This document shows positions 1 through 8,359 of a DNA stretch of 64,000 nucleotides, one piece after another. Position 1 is the stretch's first letter. Every line of letters starts with the position of its first letter. Below the pieces are notes generated by a model. That model did not search any database, was not told the origin of the DNA, and saw only the letters and a list, made by a program, of their open reading frames with translations. Origin of the DNA: Paractinoplanes ovalisporus (lineage in GTDB: Bacteria > Actinomycetota > Actinomycetes > Mycobacteriales > Micromonosporaceae); the NCBI RefSeq assembly GCF_016834655.1, contig NZ_JAENHP010000021.1:62001-126000 (forward strand), in the 5' to 3' direction. A program made the position numbers and the translations under genes.

Positions 1-232
1 CCGCCCGCTCGGGCATGCCCTTGCGCAGGCCCACGGCGGTGATCGTCGCCGCGTTGGCCATCTGGACGTAGTCGAGGGTGACCTCACCGTCGGCCCGGAC
101 GGTGCACTCCGGGCCGATGGTGGGCAGCTTGAGGCCACCGGAGAACGTGCGGACGACGACGAACACACCGAGCGCACCGACGAGCGCGACAATCGCGAGC
201 GCCGCCACGATCGGTTTTTTCCGCACCCGCAC
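1..232 (-). CDS. Membrane-anchored hypothetical protein, N-terminal fragment
   Basis: Only the first ~77 codons lie in the window; the gene runs off the left edge. The likely start is the GTG at 232-230, with an in-frame GTG two codons later. The basic start (VRVRKK) leads into a hydrophobic segment (residues ~7-27), which looks like a signal anchor. After it comes an extracytoplasmic stretch with one Cys (PECTV) and a segment ending GLRKGMPERA. This resembles the start of secreted actinobacterial hypothetical proteins with a lysozyme-like tail, but that domain is not visible here, so no function is claimed. The codon pattern fits its neighbours. Confidence 0.6.
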   Translation of the reverse strand, partial: MRVRKKPIVAALAIVALVGALGVFVVVRTFSGGLKLPTIGPECTVRADGEVTLDYVQMANAATITAVGLRKGMPERA

Positions 233-291
233 TCCCCGGTCCGTTGTTCGTTCAGGCGACAAGAGTAGACAACGAGGTCACCCGGATAGCG

Positions 292-1053
292 TCACCCTTG
301 CGGGACCCAGTTCGCGGGCCGTTTCGCGCGAAGGGCGGCCATTCCTTCCTGGCCCTCGGCCGAACGGAAGTAGCCGGCCGACCGCGAGCTCAGCTCGTCC
401 AGTTCGGCGCGGATCGGCGTACGGCGGAGAAGCTGTTTGGCCCCGGCGAGCGCGAGCGGGCCGCCCCGCACCAGGCTGTCGCAGTAACGACGTACGGCGT
501 CGTCCAGGTCGTCCGCCTCCACCGCGGCGCTGACCAGGCCGATCTCGGCTGCCCGGCTGCCGTCGAAGACGTCGCCGGTGAGGTAGAGCTCGGCGGCCGC
601 GCGCGGGGCCAGGCGGGGCAGCACGGTCGCGCTGATCACGGCCGGGATCACGCCCAGGCGCACCTCGGAGAACGCGAAGGTCGCCTCGCGCGCGCAGACG
701 GCTATGTCGGCCGCCGCGATCAGGCCGAGACCGCCCGCGCGGGCCGGGCCGGCGATCCGGGCCACGACCGGCTTGGGGAACTCCCAGAGCGCGGCCAGCA
801 CGTCGGCGATCATCTCGGCCGGGACCCGGCCGTTCGCGCGGGCCTCGGCGGTCTCCTTCAGGTCGGCGCCCGAGCAGAAGACCGGCCCGGTGTGCGAGAG
901 CACCACCGCCCGTACGGAGGATTCGGTCAGCGCCTCGGTGAGCGCGTCGAGCAGCTCACGCATCAGGGGAGTGGACAGGGCGTTGCGGTTCGCGGGGGAG
1001 TCCAGGGTCATGGTGGTCACCCCGGCGTCGGTGACGGTACGGACCAGAGCCAT
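292..1053 (-). CDS. Enoyl-CoA hydratase/isomerase family protein
   Basis: A 253-residue crotonase-fold protein, close to the usual ~260. The N-terminal CoA-binding strand includes SPANRNALS (residues ~19-27). The oxyanion-hole segment is HTGPVFCSGADLKE near residue 54, and the second hole region is AGPARAGGLGLIAAADIA near residue 100. The position of the second catalytic Glu reads GVIPAVISA, without the acid expected of a classical hydratase, so the reaction (hydratase, isomerase or other) is open. It would act on acyl-CoA thioesters in the cytoplasm. It is divergent from hemW with a 36-bp gap, which leaves little room for separate promoters. Family is secure, substrate unknown. Confidence 0.85.
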   Translation of the reverse strand: MALVRTVTDAGVTTMTLDSPANRNALSTPLMRELLDALTEALTESSVRAVVLSHTGPVFCSGADLKETAEARANGRVPAEMIADVLAALWEFPKPVVARIAGPARAGGLGLIAAADIAVCAREATFAFSEVRLGVIPAVISATVLPRLAPRAAAELYLTGDVFDGSRAAEIGLVSAAVEADDLDDAVRRYCDSLVRGGPLALAGAKQLLRRTPIRAELDELSSRSAGYFRSAEGQEGMAALRAKRPANWVPQG

Positions 1054-1089
1054 GGCGGAACCCTAACCGGGAGCGTGCACACTTGACGG

Positions 1090-2292
1090 ATGGCCGGCGC
1101 TCTTCCCGATGGTGAACCCGTCCCGCTCGACGGGTCCCTCCCTCCCGCGGCGACGGCGGCTGTCGGAAAAAACGGATTCGCGGTGTACGTCCACGTGCCG
1201 TTCTGCGCGAGCCGGTGCGGCTACTGCGACTTCAACACGTACACGTCCAGCGAGCTGGGCGGCGGCGCGTCGCGCGAGACGTACGCCGACACCGTGCTGC
1301 AGGAGCTCAAACTCGTGACAAACGTGATCAAACCGCCGAAAGTCGACACGGTGTTCTTCGGCGGCGGCACGCCGACCCTGCTCGCGGCGGACGACCTCGG
1401 GCGCATCCTGGCCGGCATCGACGACGCCTGGGGCCTGGCGCCCGGGGCCGAGGTCACGACCGAGGCCAACCCCGAGTCGGTCGACCCGGAATACCTGCGC
1501 CGCCTCCGCGGGCACGGCTTCAACCGGATCTCGCTCGGCATGCAGTCGGCCGCGCCCGGTGTCCTGCGGATCCTCGACCGCAAACACACCGCGGGTCGTG
1601 CCCCGCAGGCGGCCCGGGAGGCCCGCGAGGCCGGCTTCGAGCACGTCAACCTCGACCTGATCTACGGCACGCCTGGTGAGACGGCCGACGACTTCGCCCG
1701 GTCGCTGCGGGCGGTGGTCGACTCGGGCGTCGACCACGTCAGCGCATACGCCCTGATCGTCGAGGACGGCACCCGGATGGCGGGCCGGATGCGGCGCGGG
1801 GAGATCCCGTACCCGTCCGACGACGTGGCCGCCGACCGCTATCTCGCCGCCGAGGCCGCGCTCAGCGAGGCCGGCTTCGGGTGGTACGAGGTCTCCAACT
1901 GGGCCACGAGCGACGAGGCCCGTTGCCGGCACAACCTGCTCTATTGGACCGGCGCCGACTGGTGGGGGCTCGGGCCGGGCGCACACAGCCACGTCGGCGG
2001 GGTGCGCTGGTGGAACGTCAAGCACCCTGCTACGTACGCGGGAAAGCTCTTGGAAGGTGTCTCGCCCGGCCAGGGTCGCGAGCTGCTCAGTGCGGAAGAC
2101 CGCCACGTCGAGGACGTGATGCTGCGCGTGCGGCTGCGCGAGGGCATCGCGCTCGACCGGGTCGACCAGGTCGGCGCCAAGCAGGCACTCGCGAACGGGC
2201 TGCTCGACCCGCACGCGTACGAGGACGGGATCTTGACCTTGACCCTGCGCGGCCGTCTGCTGGCCGACGCCGTGATCAGGGACGTGGTGTGA
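1090..2292 (+). CDS. hemW: Radical SAM protein HemW (haem chaperone, HemN-like)
   Basis: A 400-residue radical SAM protein. The 4Fe-4S motif is CASRCGYCDF (residues ~38-47); CxxxCxxC followed by DF is the HemW type, as opposed to the CxC of true HemN. The barrel continues through FFGGGTPTLL, TTEANPES and NRISLGMQS, and ends in a HemN C-terminal domain. HemW proteins bind haem and insert it into respiratory enzymes, and are often misnamed oxygen-independent coproporphyrinogen oxidase. In actinobacteria the gene typically sits just upstream of hrcA-dnaJ, as here. The ATG at 1090 is used. About 25 residues precede the barrel core. Confidence 0.93.
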   Translation: MAGALPDGEPVPLDGSLPPAATAAVGKNGFAVYVHVPFCASRCGYCDFNTYTSSELGGGASRETYADTVLQELKLVTNVIKPPKVDTVFFGGGTPTLLAADDLGRILAGIDDAWGLAPGAEVTTEANPESVDPEYLRRLRGHGFNRISLGMQSAAPGVLRILDRKHTAGRAPQAAREAREAGFEHVNLDLIYGTPGETADDFARSLRAVVDSGVDHVSAYALIVEDGTRMAGRMRRGEIPYPSDDVAADRYLAAEAALSEAGFGWYEVSNWATSDEARCRHNLLYWTGADWWGLGPGAHSHVGGVRWWNVKHPATYAGKLLEGVSPGQGRELLSAEDRHVEDVMLRVRLREGIALDRVDQVGAKQALANGLLDPHAYEDGILTLTLRGRLLADAVIRDVV

Positions 2293-2325
2293 CGCGCCGG
2301 GCCCCGTACCCGGCGCAGTCGCGGA

Positions 2326-2925
2326 CTACTTGATGAGGTTGATGGTCAGCGGGTAGTTGTACGGCTCGTTGTTGCTGGCCTTCACGCCGGCGATGACGCC
2401 GAAGATGATGGCGATCAGCGCGGCGATCGGGATGATCACGAAGCCGATGACGGCGCAGGCGGTGGCCCAGCCGATCAGCGTGACGACCGACCACACGATC
2501 TGGAAGTTCAGCGCCTTGACCGCCTCGGCCCGCACGGCCGGGGACTGGTTGCCCTTGGCCAGCATGGCGATCAGCGGCACGATCCAGCCGGACAGGCCGC
2601 CGCCGACGAGGGCGCCGAGCGCGCCGCCGAAGTGGGCGATCATGATCCAGGTCTTGTCGTCCTGGTTGGGGCCGGGACCGTAACCGCCGGGCTGCTGCTG
2701 ATAGCCGTACTGCGGCGGCGGGTTGCCGTATCCCGGCGGCGGCGCGCCGTAGCCGGGGCCGCCGGACGACGGCGCGCCGTACGGGCTGCCTGACGACGGC
2801 GCCCCATAAGGAGGCGGCGGAGGCGGTGTCGAACCCGAGATCGGGTCGTTAGCCGCATAAGGGTTGAACGGCGCGGTGGGGTCGTGCGGGTTACCTTCAC
2901 CGGGCGGGCGAGGTGGTTCAGTCAT
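2326..2925 (-). CDS. DUF4870 family membrane protein with Pro/Gly/Tyr-rich N-terminus
   Basis: A 199-residue protein starting at the ATG at 2925 (MTEPPRPPGEG); an upstream in-frame ATG at 3000 would add a poor-quality leader and is rejected. Residues ~1-95 are a disordered cytoplasmic region built from PYGAPSSG and YGNPPP-like repeats. The rest is a DUF4870 domain with about three membrane segments, beginning KTWIMIAHFGGALGALVGGG and ending in the family-typical tail YNYPLTINLIK. Function is unknown. It is convergent with hemW (33-bp gap) and divergent from hrcA, so its promoter lies on the far side of the CIRCE region. Confidence 0.88.
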   Translation of the reverse strand: MTEPPRPPGEGNPHDPTAPFNPYAANDPISGSTPPPPPPYGAPSSGSPYGAPSSGGPGYGAPPPGYGNPPPQYGYQQQPGGYGPGPNQDDKTWIMIAHFGGALGALVGGGLSGWIVPLIAMLAKGNQSPAVRAEAVKALNFQIVWSVVTLIGWATACAVIGFVIIPIAALIAIIFGVIAGVKASNNEPYNYPLTINLIK

Positions 2926-3032
2926 GGCTGACACCGTAGAGCCGCAGTTCAATGCGGTCGAGAGCGACATGCTGATCGAGTCGCGGAATAGACAGAGCAC
3001 TCGATCATCGCGCTCGGGTCGGCGGCGACGTA

Positions 3033-3063
3033 GACTGGCACTCTGTCCGCGCGAGTGCCAGTC
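3033..3063. promoter_or_regulatory. CIRCE operator (HrcA binding site)
   Basis: A perfect inverted repeat: 11-base arms GACTGGCACTC and GAGTGCCAGTC separated by nine bases. It contains the CIRCE core GCACTC-N9-GAGTGC and lies 27 bp upstream of the hrcA start. A possible -10 (TAGACT, 3031-3036) overlaps the left arm, so bound HrcA would block transcription. This implies autoregulation of hrcA-dnaJ. Confidence 0.93.
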
Positions 3064-3089
3064 GTTCCGTTCACCGAGGGAGGGGTCAT

Positions 3090-4112
3090 ATGAGTCTGGA
3101 TGACCGCAAGCTCGAAGTGCTGCGGGCCATCGTCGAGGACTACGTCGAGACGCAGGAGCCGGTCGGTTCCAAGTCCCTCGTCGAGCGCCACCAGCTCGGC
3201 GTCTCTCCCGCTACCGTGCGTAACGACATGGCGGTGCTGGAGGAGGAGGGCTACATCCGGCAGCCGCACACCAGCGCCGGTCGTGTGCCCACCGACGCCG
3301 GCTACCGCCTGTTCGTCGACCGCCTCTCCAAGGTCAAGCCGCTCAGCCCGGCCGAGCGCCGCGCCATCGAGCGCTTCCTGATCGGCGCGGTCGACCTCGA
3401 CGACGTCGTGCACCGCACGGTCCGGCTGCTCGCCCAGCTGACCCGCCAGGTCGCCGTCGTGCAATATCCGTCACTGGCCCGCTCGAGCGTGCGCCATCTG
3501 GAACTTGTCCCCATCTCGACCACCCGGCTCATGCTCGTGATGATCGCCGACACCGGCCGCGTCGAGCAGCGCCTGGTCGAACTGCCCGGGCCCGTCCCGG
3601 CCGACGACGTCACCGACCTGCGCCGCCGCGTGAACGAGAAACTGGCCGGTCAGAAGCTCGCCGACACCCCGCCGCTGGTGCAGGGCCTGGTCGACGACTG
3701 CTCGCCCGACCGCCGCGCCACCATGGCTTGCCTGGCCACGGTGCTGCTCGAGACGCTCGTCGAGCGCAGTGAGGAACGCCTCGCCTTGGCGGGCACGGCT
3801 AACCTGACTCGTGGGGGCGTGCTGGACTTCCAAGGCACGTTGCGCCCCGTCCTCGAGGCCCTCGAGGAAGAGGTCATCCTGCTGAAGTTGATCGGCGATC
3901 TGGAACCGAGCACCACCCGGGTCCGGATCGGCGACGAGAACAAGATCGACAACCTGCGGTCGGCATCCGTGGTCAGCACAGGTTATGGCCCCGGGGTGAC
4001 GATCGTCGGTGGGCTCGGTGTGCTCGGTCCCACCCGGATGGATTACCCCGGCACCATCGCGACCGTGCGCGCGGTGGCACGCTACGTGGGCGACCTTCTA
4101 GCACAAAACTGA
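3090..4112 (+). CDS. hrcA: Heat-inducible transcription repressor HrcA
   Basis: A 340-residue HrcA of normal length. The N-terminal winged helix includes [20 protein letters not shown] and [18 protein letters not shown] (residues ~7-60), followed by the typical [18 protein letters not shown]. The central GAF-like dimer domain follows, and the C-terminus has the family motifs [20 protein letters not shown] and DYPGTIA. HrcA represses heat-shock genes through CIRCE, and its folding depends on GroEL. The ATG at 3090 follows a strong Shine-Dalgarno (GGGAGGGG). dnaJ follows after 17 bp, so the pair forms an operon controlled by the CIRCE upstream. Confidence 0.97.
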   Translation: MSLDDRKLEVLRAIVEDYVETQEPVGSKSLVERHQLGVSPATVRNDMAVLEEEGYIRQPHTSAGRVPTDAGYRLFVDRLSKVKPLSPAERRAIERFLIGAVDLDDVVHRTVRLLAQLTRQVAVVQYPSLARSSVRHLELVPISTTRLMLVMIADTGRVEQRLVELPGPVPADDVTDLRRRVNEKLAGQKLADTPPLVQGLVDDCSPDRRATMACLATVLLETLVERSEERLALAGTANLTRGGVLDFQGTLRPVLEALEEEVILLKLIGDLEPSTTRVRIGDENKIDNLRSASVVSTGYGPGVTIVGGLGVLGPTRMDYPGTIATVRAVARYVGDLLAQN

Positions 4113-4129
4113 CGAGGATTGCGGAGCCT

Positions 4130-5269
4130 GTGGCCAAGGACTACTACGGCATTCTCGGTGTGAGCCGGGAAGCCACCGACGACGAGATCAAGCGCGCCTA
4201 CCGCAAACTGGCTCGGCAGTACCACCCGGACGTCAACCCCGACCCGGAAGCGCACGAGAAGTTCAAGGACATCAACGCGGCGTACGAGGTCCTGTCCGAC
4301 GACCAGAAGCGGCAGATCGTCGACCTGGGCGGCGACCCCCTGGCCCCCGGTGGTGGCGGCGGCGCCGGCGGCCCCGGCGCGGGCGGCCCCTTCGTCGGCT
4401 TCCAGGACATCATGGACGCGTTCTTCGGCACGGCCGCCGGCGGCAACGCCCGCGGCCCACGCCCGCGCACCCGTCCCGGCGCCGACGCGATCCTGCGCCT
4501 CGAACTCGACCTCGTCGAGACGTCGTTCGGCGTCGAGGCCCCGATCACCGTCGACACCGCCGTGCTCTGCACCCAGTGCTCCGGCGCCGGCACCGCTCCT
4601 GGCACCCACCTGGCCACCTGCGACACGTGCGCCGGCCGGGGCGAGGTGCAGAGCGTGCAGCGCACCTTCCTGGGCCAGGTCGTCTCGTCCCGCCCCTGCG
4701 CCACCTGCCAGGGCCACGGCACCGTCATCCCGCACCCGTGCCCGACCTGCGCCGGCGACGGCCGCGTCCGCACCCGCCGCTCGCTCACGGTCAAGATCCC
4801 GGCCGGCGTCGAGGACGGCATGCGCATCCGCCTGGCCCAGCAGGGCGAGGTCGGCCCCGGCGGCGGCACCCCCGGCGATCTCTACGTCGAGATCCACGAG
4901 CGCCCGCACGACGTCTACTCCCGCAAGGGCGACGACCTGCACTGCCGCGTCACGCTCCCGATGACCGCGGCCGCCCTCGGCACCCGCCTCACGATCAAGA
5001 CGCTCGACAGCGAGGAGGGCATCGAGGTCAAGGCCGGCACCCAGCCCGCGTCCACGCTGCGCATCCGCGGCAAGGGCGTGCCCCACTTGCGGGGCCAGGG
5101 CCGCGGTGACTTGTTCGTGCACCTCGACGTCAAGACGCCGACCAAGCTCTCCGCCGACCAGGAACGCATGCTGCGAGATTTCGCCAAGACCCGCGGCGAG
5201 GATGTGGCCGAGCTGAGCAAGCAGGGCGGCTTCTTCAGCCGGATGCGAGACGCCTTCAACGGCCACTGA
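4130..5269 (+). CDS. dnaJ: Chaperone protein DnaJ
   Basis: A 379-residue type I J-protein. The J domain occupies residues 1-70 with the HPD motif in [10 protein letters not shown] Gly-rich linker follows ([15 protein letters not shown]), then four CxxCxGxG zinc repeats ([32 protein letters not shown]) and the substrate-binding C-terminal domain. It stimulates DnaK ATPase and delivers unfolded clients. The start is GTG at 4130, 17 bp after hrcA with GGAG upstream. The pairing with hrcA and lack of dnaK nearby make this the second actinobacterial DnaJ (DnaJ2 type). The next gene of the conserved cluster, rsmE, is 17 kb away. Confidence 0.97.
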   Translation: MAKDYYGILGVSREATDDEIKRAYRKLARQYHPDVNPDPEAHEKFKDINAAYEVLSDDQKRQIVDLGGDPLAPGGGGGAGGPGAGGPFVGFQDIMDAFFGTAAGGNARGPRPRTRPGADAILRLELDLVETSFGVEAPITVDTAVLCTQCSGAGTAPGTHLATCDTCAGRGEVQSVQRTFLGQVVSSRPCATCQGHGTVIPHPCPTCAGDGRVRTRRSLTVKIPAGVEDGMRIRLAQQGEVGPGGGTPGDLYVEIHERPHDVYSRKGDDLHCRVTLPMTAAALGTRLTIKTLDSEEGIEVKAGTQPASTLRIRGKGVPHLRGQGRGDLFVHLDVKTPTKLSADQERMLRDFAKTRGEDVAELSKQGGFFSRMRDAFNGH

Positions 5270-5340
5270 GCCGCTCTCAGCGTCAAAATCCGGCTGGGTG
5301 GTGGAGACCGGATCTACCCCACATACAAGATCAAAGTCTC

Positions 5341-5540
5341 GATGTCCCGGCTGGGCGGGTGGTATGGACCGTCGCTCCCGCGGGGGTCGGATCTGCCCAC
5401 ACACAAGATCAAGAGCCGGATGTCCCGGCTGGGTGGTGGGTGACGGACCGTCGCTCCCGCGGGGGTCGGATCTGCCCACACAAGATCAAGAGCCGATGTC
5501 CCGGCTGGGTGGTGGGTGACAGACCGTCGCTCCCGCGGGG
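5341..5540. repeat. ~78-bp direct tandem repeats downstream of dnaJ
   Basis: Units run from GATGTCCCGGCTGGG through a CCGTCGCTCCCGCGGG core to ACAAGATCAAGAGCCG. Full copies lie at about 5341-5418 and 5419-5494. A third starts near 5496 and leads into the inverted-repeat arm. A shortened, diverged copy at about 5290-5340 lacks the core. Copies differ by small substitutions and indels, so the array is not recent. Confidence 0.85.
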
Positions 5541-5612
5541 ACCGCGGCGGCTTTCGCTGGCCGCTGACGCGTCCAGAACGCGAAACCCACCACGGCGACG
5601 TGCGTGAGGGGT
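5484..5612 (+). repeat. Left arm of ~130-bp imperfect inverted repeat
   Basis: The reverse complement of this segment matches 6722-6850 over nearly its whole length with scattered mismatches. Shared blocks include CCGGCTGGGTGGTGGGTGAC, CCGTCGCTCCCGCGGGG and GCTGGCCGCTGACGCGTCCA. The first half is also the last unit of the neighbouring tandem array, so the element is a repeat family that occurs in both orientations. Confidence 0.85.
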
Positions 5613-5735
5613 CGCGCCATGCCCGCTGCGCGGTCATCCTCGTCCCCGCCCACCGCGGACGTGACCGTGCCGTCGTAGCGAGCCGGCATCGCCAGTCGCG
5701 AGCACGTGGCGGTGCCGTCGTCGTGAACTGATGCT

Positions 5736-5812
5736 GTCGGCGGGTCGGCGGGTCGGCGGGTCGGCGGGTCGGCGGGTCGGCGGGTCGGCGGGTCGGCGGG
5801 TCGGCGGGTCGG
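5736..5812. repeat. 8-bp microsatellite (GTCGGCGG)n
   Basis: About nine and a half uninterrupted copies of an 8-base unit (GTCGGCGG). As 8 is not a multiple of 3, every frame is read through, which explains the spurious long frames here. Copy number would be expected to vary by slippage. Confidence 0.95.
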
Positions 5813-5840
5813 TGGCTGTGCTGTCGTCGGCCGGCGTTTG

Positions 5841-5945
5841 CGGTCGCGGGTTCGTCGCTGTGCTGTCGTCGTGGGCTGGTGTTGTCGGTCGCGGGTTCGT
5901 CGCTGTGCTGTCGTCGTGGGCTGGTGTTCTTGATCGCGGGTTCGT
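5841..5945. repeat. 45-bp tandem repeat
   Basis: Two near-perfect copies start at 5841 and 5886 (CGGTCGCGGGTTCGTCGCTG...), and a truncated third at 5931 leads into the 187-bp repeat that follows. Confidence 0.85.
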
Positions 5946-6257
5946 GATCGAGCTCGAGCTGAACTTGGCACTGATCGGCCGGCGATGTCTGTGGATGGCG
6001 GCGGAAAAGTGTCGTACCTGGGTGCTGTACTCGTCCCCACCCAGTGACCGGGGTGGGGTGTCTAGCCGGGGCGTGGCGTGCGTCCGTGGGCGTTCTGTCG
6101 TCGGGAATCGGTGCTGTCGGCCGGGCGTCCGTGATCGAACTTGATCTGAAATCCGCGCTGGTCGGCAAGCGATGTCTGTGGATGGCGGTCGAAAAGTGTC
6201 GTACCTGGCTGCTGTACTCGTCCCCACCCAGTGACCGGGGTGGGGTGTCTAACCGGG
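5944..6257. repeat. Two-copy direct repeat with 187-bp period
   Basis: Bases 5944-6070 and 6131-6257 align at a constant offset of 187. Shared blocks include GATGTCTGTGGATGGCGG and CACCCAGTGACCGGGGTGGG, with substitutions concentrated in the first 40 bases. Each copy is followed by divergent sequence. Confidence 0.85.
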
Positions 6258-6420
6258 TCGAGCCGTCCAACCGGGTCGAGGCGTCCAACCGGGGCCCGGG
6301 CGTCCGACTGGGGCGGGGGTGCCGAACCAGGGGCATTCGGCCGCGGCTGGGCTGGGACGTCCAACCGGGGCAGGGCGTCCGACCGGGGACGGGGCGTCCG
6401 ACCGGGGGCGGAGGTAGGCG
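6251..6420. repeat. 18-bp tandem repeats decaying rightwards
   Basis: Units start AACCGGGTCGAGCCGTCC at 6251 and 6269 with one change. They then degenerate into GTCCAACCGGGG/GTCCGACCGGGG-like units up to about 6420, which suggests an old array whose left end is youngest. Confidence 0.75.
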
Positions 6421-6721
6421 GTCGAGGGGCGGCGCTCCAGGTCGGGTGGGATGGAAGCCCGGGCCTAACTAGGGTCGGCCGATCACGAGGGGCTGTGGCG
6501 TGGCCCAGGCGGCGACTGACGGCGTCCGAGAAACGACCATGTGCAACACAACGCCATGCGGCTGATCGCAGCCACCACCTGGACCTCGCCTCGCTTCCGC
6601 GCGATCGGCGGGGCGGGCGCCAAGCGGCAAGAGTGGACTTGGGGGCAGCTTCAACAGTCGCTGCCGAGGGCGGTCCGGTGTCTGGGGAACGGCCGTATCA
6701 GGCTGTTCGGGTTGAGCGTTG

Positions 6722-6850
6722 CCACTCATGCACGTCGCCTGGGTGGGTTTTGCGTTCTGGACGCGTCAGCGGCCAGCGAAACCCGCCCAGGCCCCCGCGG
6801 GAGCGACGGTCCGTCACCCACCACCCAGCCGGGACGTCCTGAATTTGATC
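6722..6850 (-). repeat. Right arm of ~130-bp imperfect inverted repeat
   Basis: Counterpart of 5484-5612 in the opposite orientation, ending AATTTGATCT at 6841-6850. The arms are separated by about 1.1 kb of other repeats and unique DNA. Confidence 0.85.
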
Positions 6851-7048
6851 TTCGAGAGAGCGCGAGAGAGCGCGAGAGCGCGAGAGACGGCGTGAGCGTG
6901 AAGAGACGGCGTGAGCGTGAAGAGACGGCGTGAGCGTGAAGAGACGGCGAGAGCGTGAGAGACGGGGAGAGCGTGAGAGACGGGGAGAGCGCGAGAGGCG
7001 GGGAGAGGGCGGGAGACAGCAAGAGGGCGGGAGACGGCGAGAGAGCAA
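6849..7048. repeat. Purine-rich GA-type tandem repeat tract
   Basis: About 200 bp in which the + strand is strongly purine-biased. It starts with GAGAGCGC units. From 6883 it runs as four 19-bp units starting at 6883, 6902, 6921 and 6940 (GAGACGGCGTGAGCGTGAA), then decays to GAGACGGGGAGAGCGT and GGGCGGGAGACAGCAA variants. It ends 10 bp before the 3' end of the DUF4241 gene. Confidence 0.9.
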
Positions 7049-7057
7049 CCGCGAGGC

Positions 7058-8266
7058 TCAGTCGTCGCTGGGGAAGAGGAGCATGTCGGCGATGAAAGTG
7101 GTGACGCGGCCTGAGTGGTCGCGGCCGATCCACGTGGGGTAGGAGCCGTCGCCCCAGCCGCTGGACCAGGCGATCATGTCGCCGTCGGCCAGGACTGTGT
7201 AGCGGGGGTCGCGCAGGGTCAACGCTTGCCACTCGTCGGACAGGCGTTCGCGGTTGTCCTCGTCGGTGAAGCAGGCCATGCCGGCGTCGACGCCGAAGCC
7301 GAAGAACTCGCCGTAGCCCAGGTCGAGCATGTCCTGACCGTCGCGCAGGGCCAGCTCCCAGCGGGCGGGGCGGCGGTCGGAGATGTCGAGGCGGACGGCG
7401 GCCACGCGGGTGTGGCCGGGGTCGTCGGTGAACGTGGCCAGGCTGACCGTCGCGGGGTAGGTGCCGGGGGCGACCGTCACCGCGAACGGCTCCTCGCCGT
7501 AGTCGAGGGAGGACGGGTCGGCGGCGACCAGGCGGCCCGAGGGCAGGTTGAGCTTGCCCGCCGCGTGGGTGGAGATGCGCATGCGGCGGTCACCGACGGT
7601 GCGTTCGGTGCCTTCGCGGAACAGGGCGTCGAGGTTGCGGGGCTGCAGCGGGCGCGGTGGGTGCCAGGGGCGCTCGTCGGAGGTGCGGGCCGGCAGGCCG
7701 TGGCCGGGGGCGGCGGCGGTCACCCGGAACGGGCCGTCGGTGACCCGCGGGATCGGGCAGACCTCGGCGAACGGCTCGACGCAGGCCTCGAGGTGGATGC
7801 GGGCGGCCCGGTCGAGCAGGGCGTTCCAGCGGCCGAAGGCGGGGATGGGCAGCCGCGGGGCGGAGAAGCCGCCGTCGGCGAAGGTGTTGCGCCCGCCACG
7901 GTCGCCGGCCGGTTCGACGCTGTCGGAGCGCCAGCCGTTGAGCTGCCAGCTGGTCTTGTGGCGGGCGGCGTCGGCGCCGGGGCCGGAGCGGGTGGTCGAC
8001 TCGCGCAGGAACAGGTCGCCCTCAGGGGCCCGGCGCCACTCGGTGGTGGCGGTGGGTTGGCCCGACTCGTCGTATTTGAGCACCGCGCAGTAACCCTCAG
8101 TCCACGAGATGTTCAATACGGTGTGTAAGCGCCCGCCGGCGAGCAGGACTACCGAGTAGGGCTCGCCGGCGGAATCGCGCGCTTCCGCCCCGTTGTCGGT
8201 CAGCGGGTTGACCAGCCAGCCCTCGTCCCAACCCTCGCAGTACACCGCCGCCAACGTGGTCTCCAT
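7058..8266 (-). CDS. DUF4241 domain-containing protein
   Basis: A 402-residue protein whose C-terminal ~200 residues match DUF4241. The pattern includes LDYGEEPFAVTVAPGTYPA, AAVRLDISDRRPARWELAL, GYGEFFGFGVDAGMACFTDE and a closing WIGRDHSGRVTTFIADML. The N-terminal ~190 residues (CEGWDEGWLVNPLTDNG..., WTEGYCAVLKYD) are of unknown type. No signal peptide or membrane segment is visible. DUF4241 proteins are sometimes found as immunity-like or stand-alone proteins, but no toxin gene is adjacent, so no role is assigned. The gene directly abuts the GA-repeat tract at its 3' end. Confidence 0.8.
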   Translation of the reverse strand: METTLAAVYCEGWDEGWLVNPLTDNGAEARDSAGEPYSVVLLAGGRLHTVLNISWTEGYCAVLKYDESGQPTATTEWRRAPEGDLFLRESTTRSGPGADAARHKTSWQLNGWRSDSVEPAGDRGGRNTFADGGFSAPRLPIPAFGRWNALLDRAARIHLEACVEPFAEVCPIPRVTDGPFRVTAAAPGHGLPARTSDERPWHPPRPLQPRNLDALFREGTERTVGDRRMRISTHAAGKLNLPSGRLVAADPSSLDYGEEPFAVTVAPGTYPATVSLATFTDDPGHTRVAAVRLDISDRRPARWELALRDGQDMLDLGYGEFFGFGVDAGMACFTDEDNRERLSDEWQALTLRDPRYTVLADGDMIAWSSGWGDGSYPTWIGRDHSGRVTTFIADMLLFPSDD

Positions 8267-8359
8267 GAGCGGCGATCTTATTCAGGTGGGAGGGGGTTCC
8301 GCCGCCCCGTAGCCGACACGAAACACTCCGCAGTTGCGAGGAAATTCGGCAACTTTGCG

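Larger units (their letters stand above)
5270..7057. other. Gene-free repeat island between dnaJ and the DUF4241 gene
   Basis: About 1.8 kb without a credible gene. Both strands carry long open frames, but they are low-complexity (Arg-Arg-Pro-Ala-Asp-Pro-Pro-Thr repeats and similar) and reflect G/C-rich tandem repeats without stops. At least six repeat families are packed here and are listed separately. The outermost elements are two oppositely oriented ~130-bp copies of one sequence at 5484-5612 and 6722-6850. I see no transposase, tRNA or other conserved RNA. The segment 6430-6720 is unique sequence of no recognisable function. Confidence 0.8.

Noticed and set aside
5314-6336. Long open frames on the minus strand in the repeat island encoding Arg-Pro-Ala-Asp-rich repeats
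   Set aside because: They exist because the GC-rich tandem repeats lack stops in all frames; there is no codon bias, ribosome site or domain.
5281-7050. CRISPR-like look of spaced repeats
   Set aside because: Units are contiguous or decay gradually, no constant repeat with unique ~30-bp spacers exists, and no cas gene is near.
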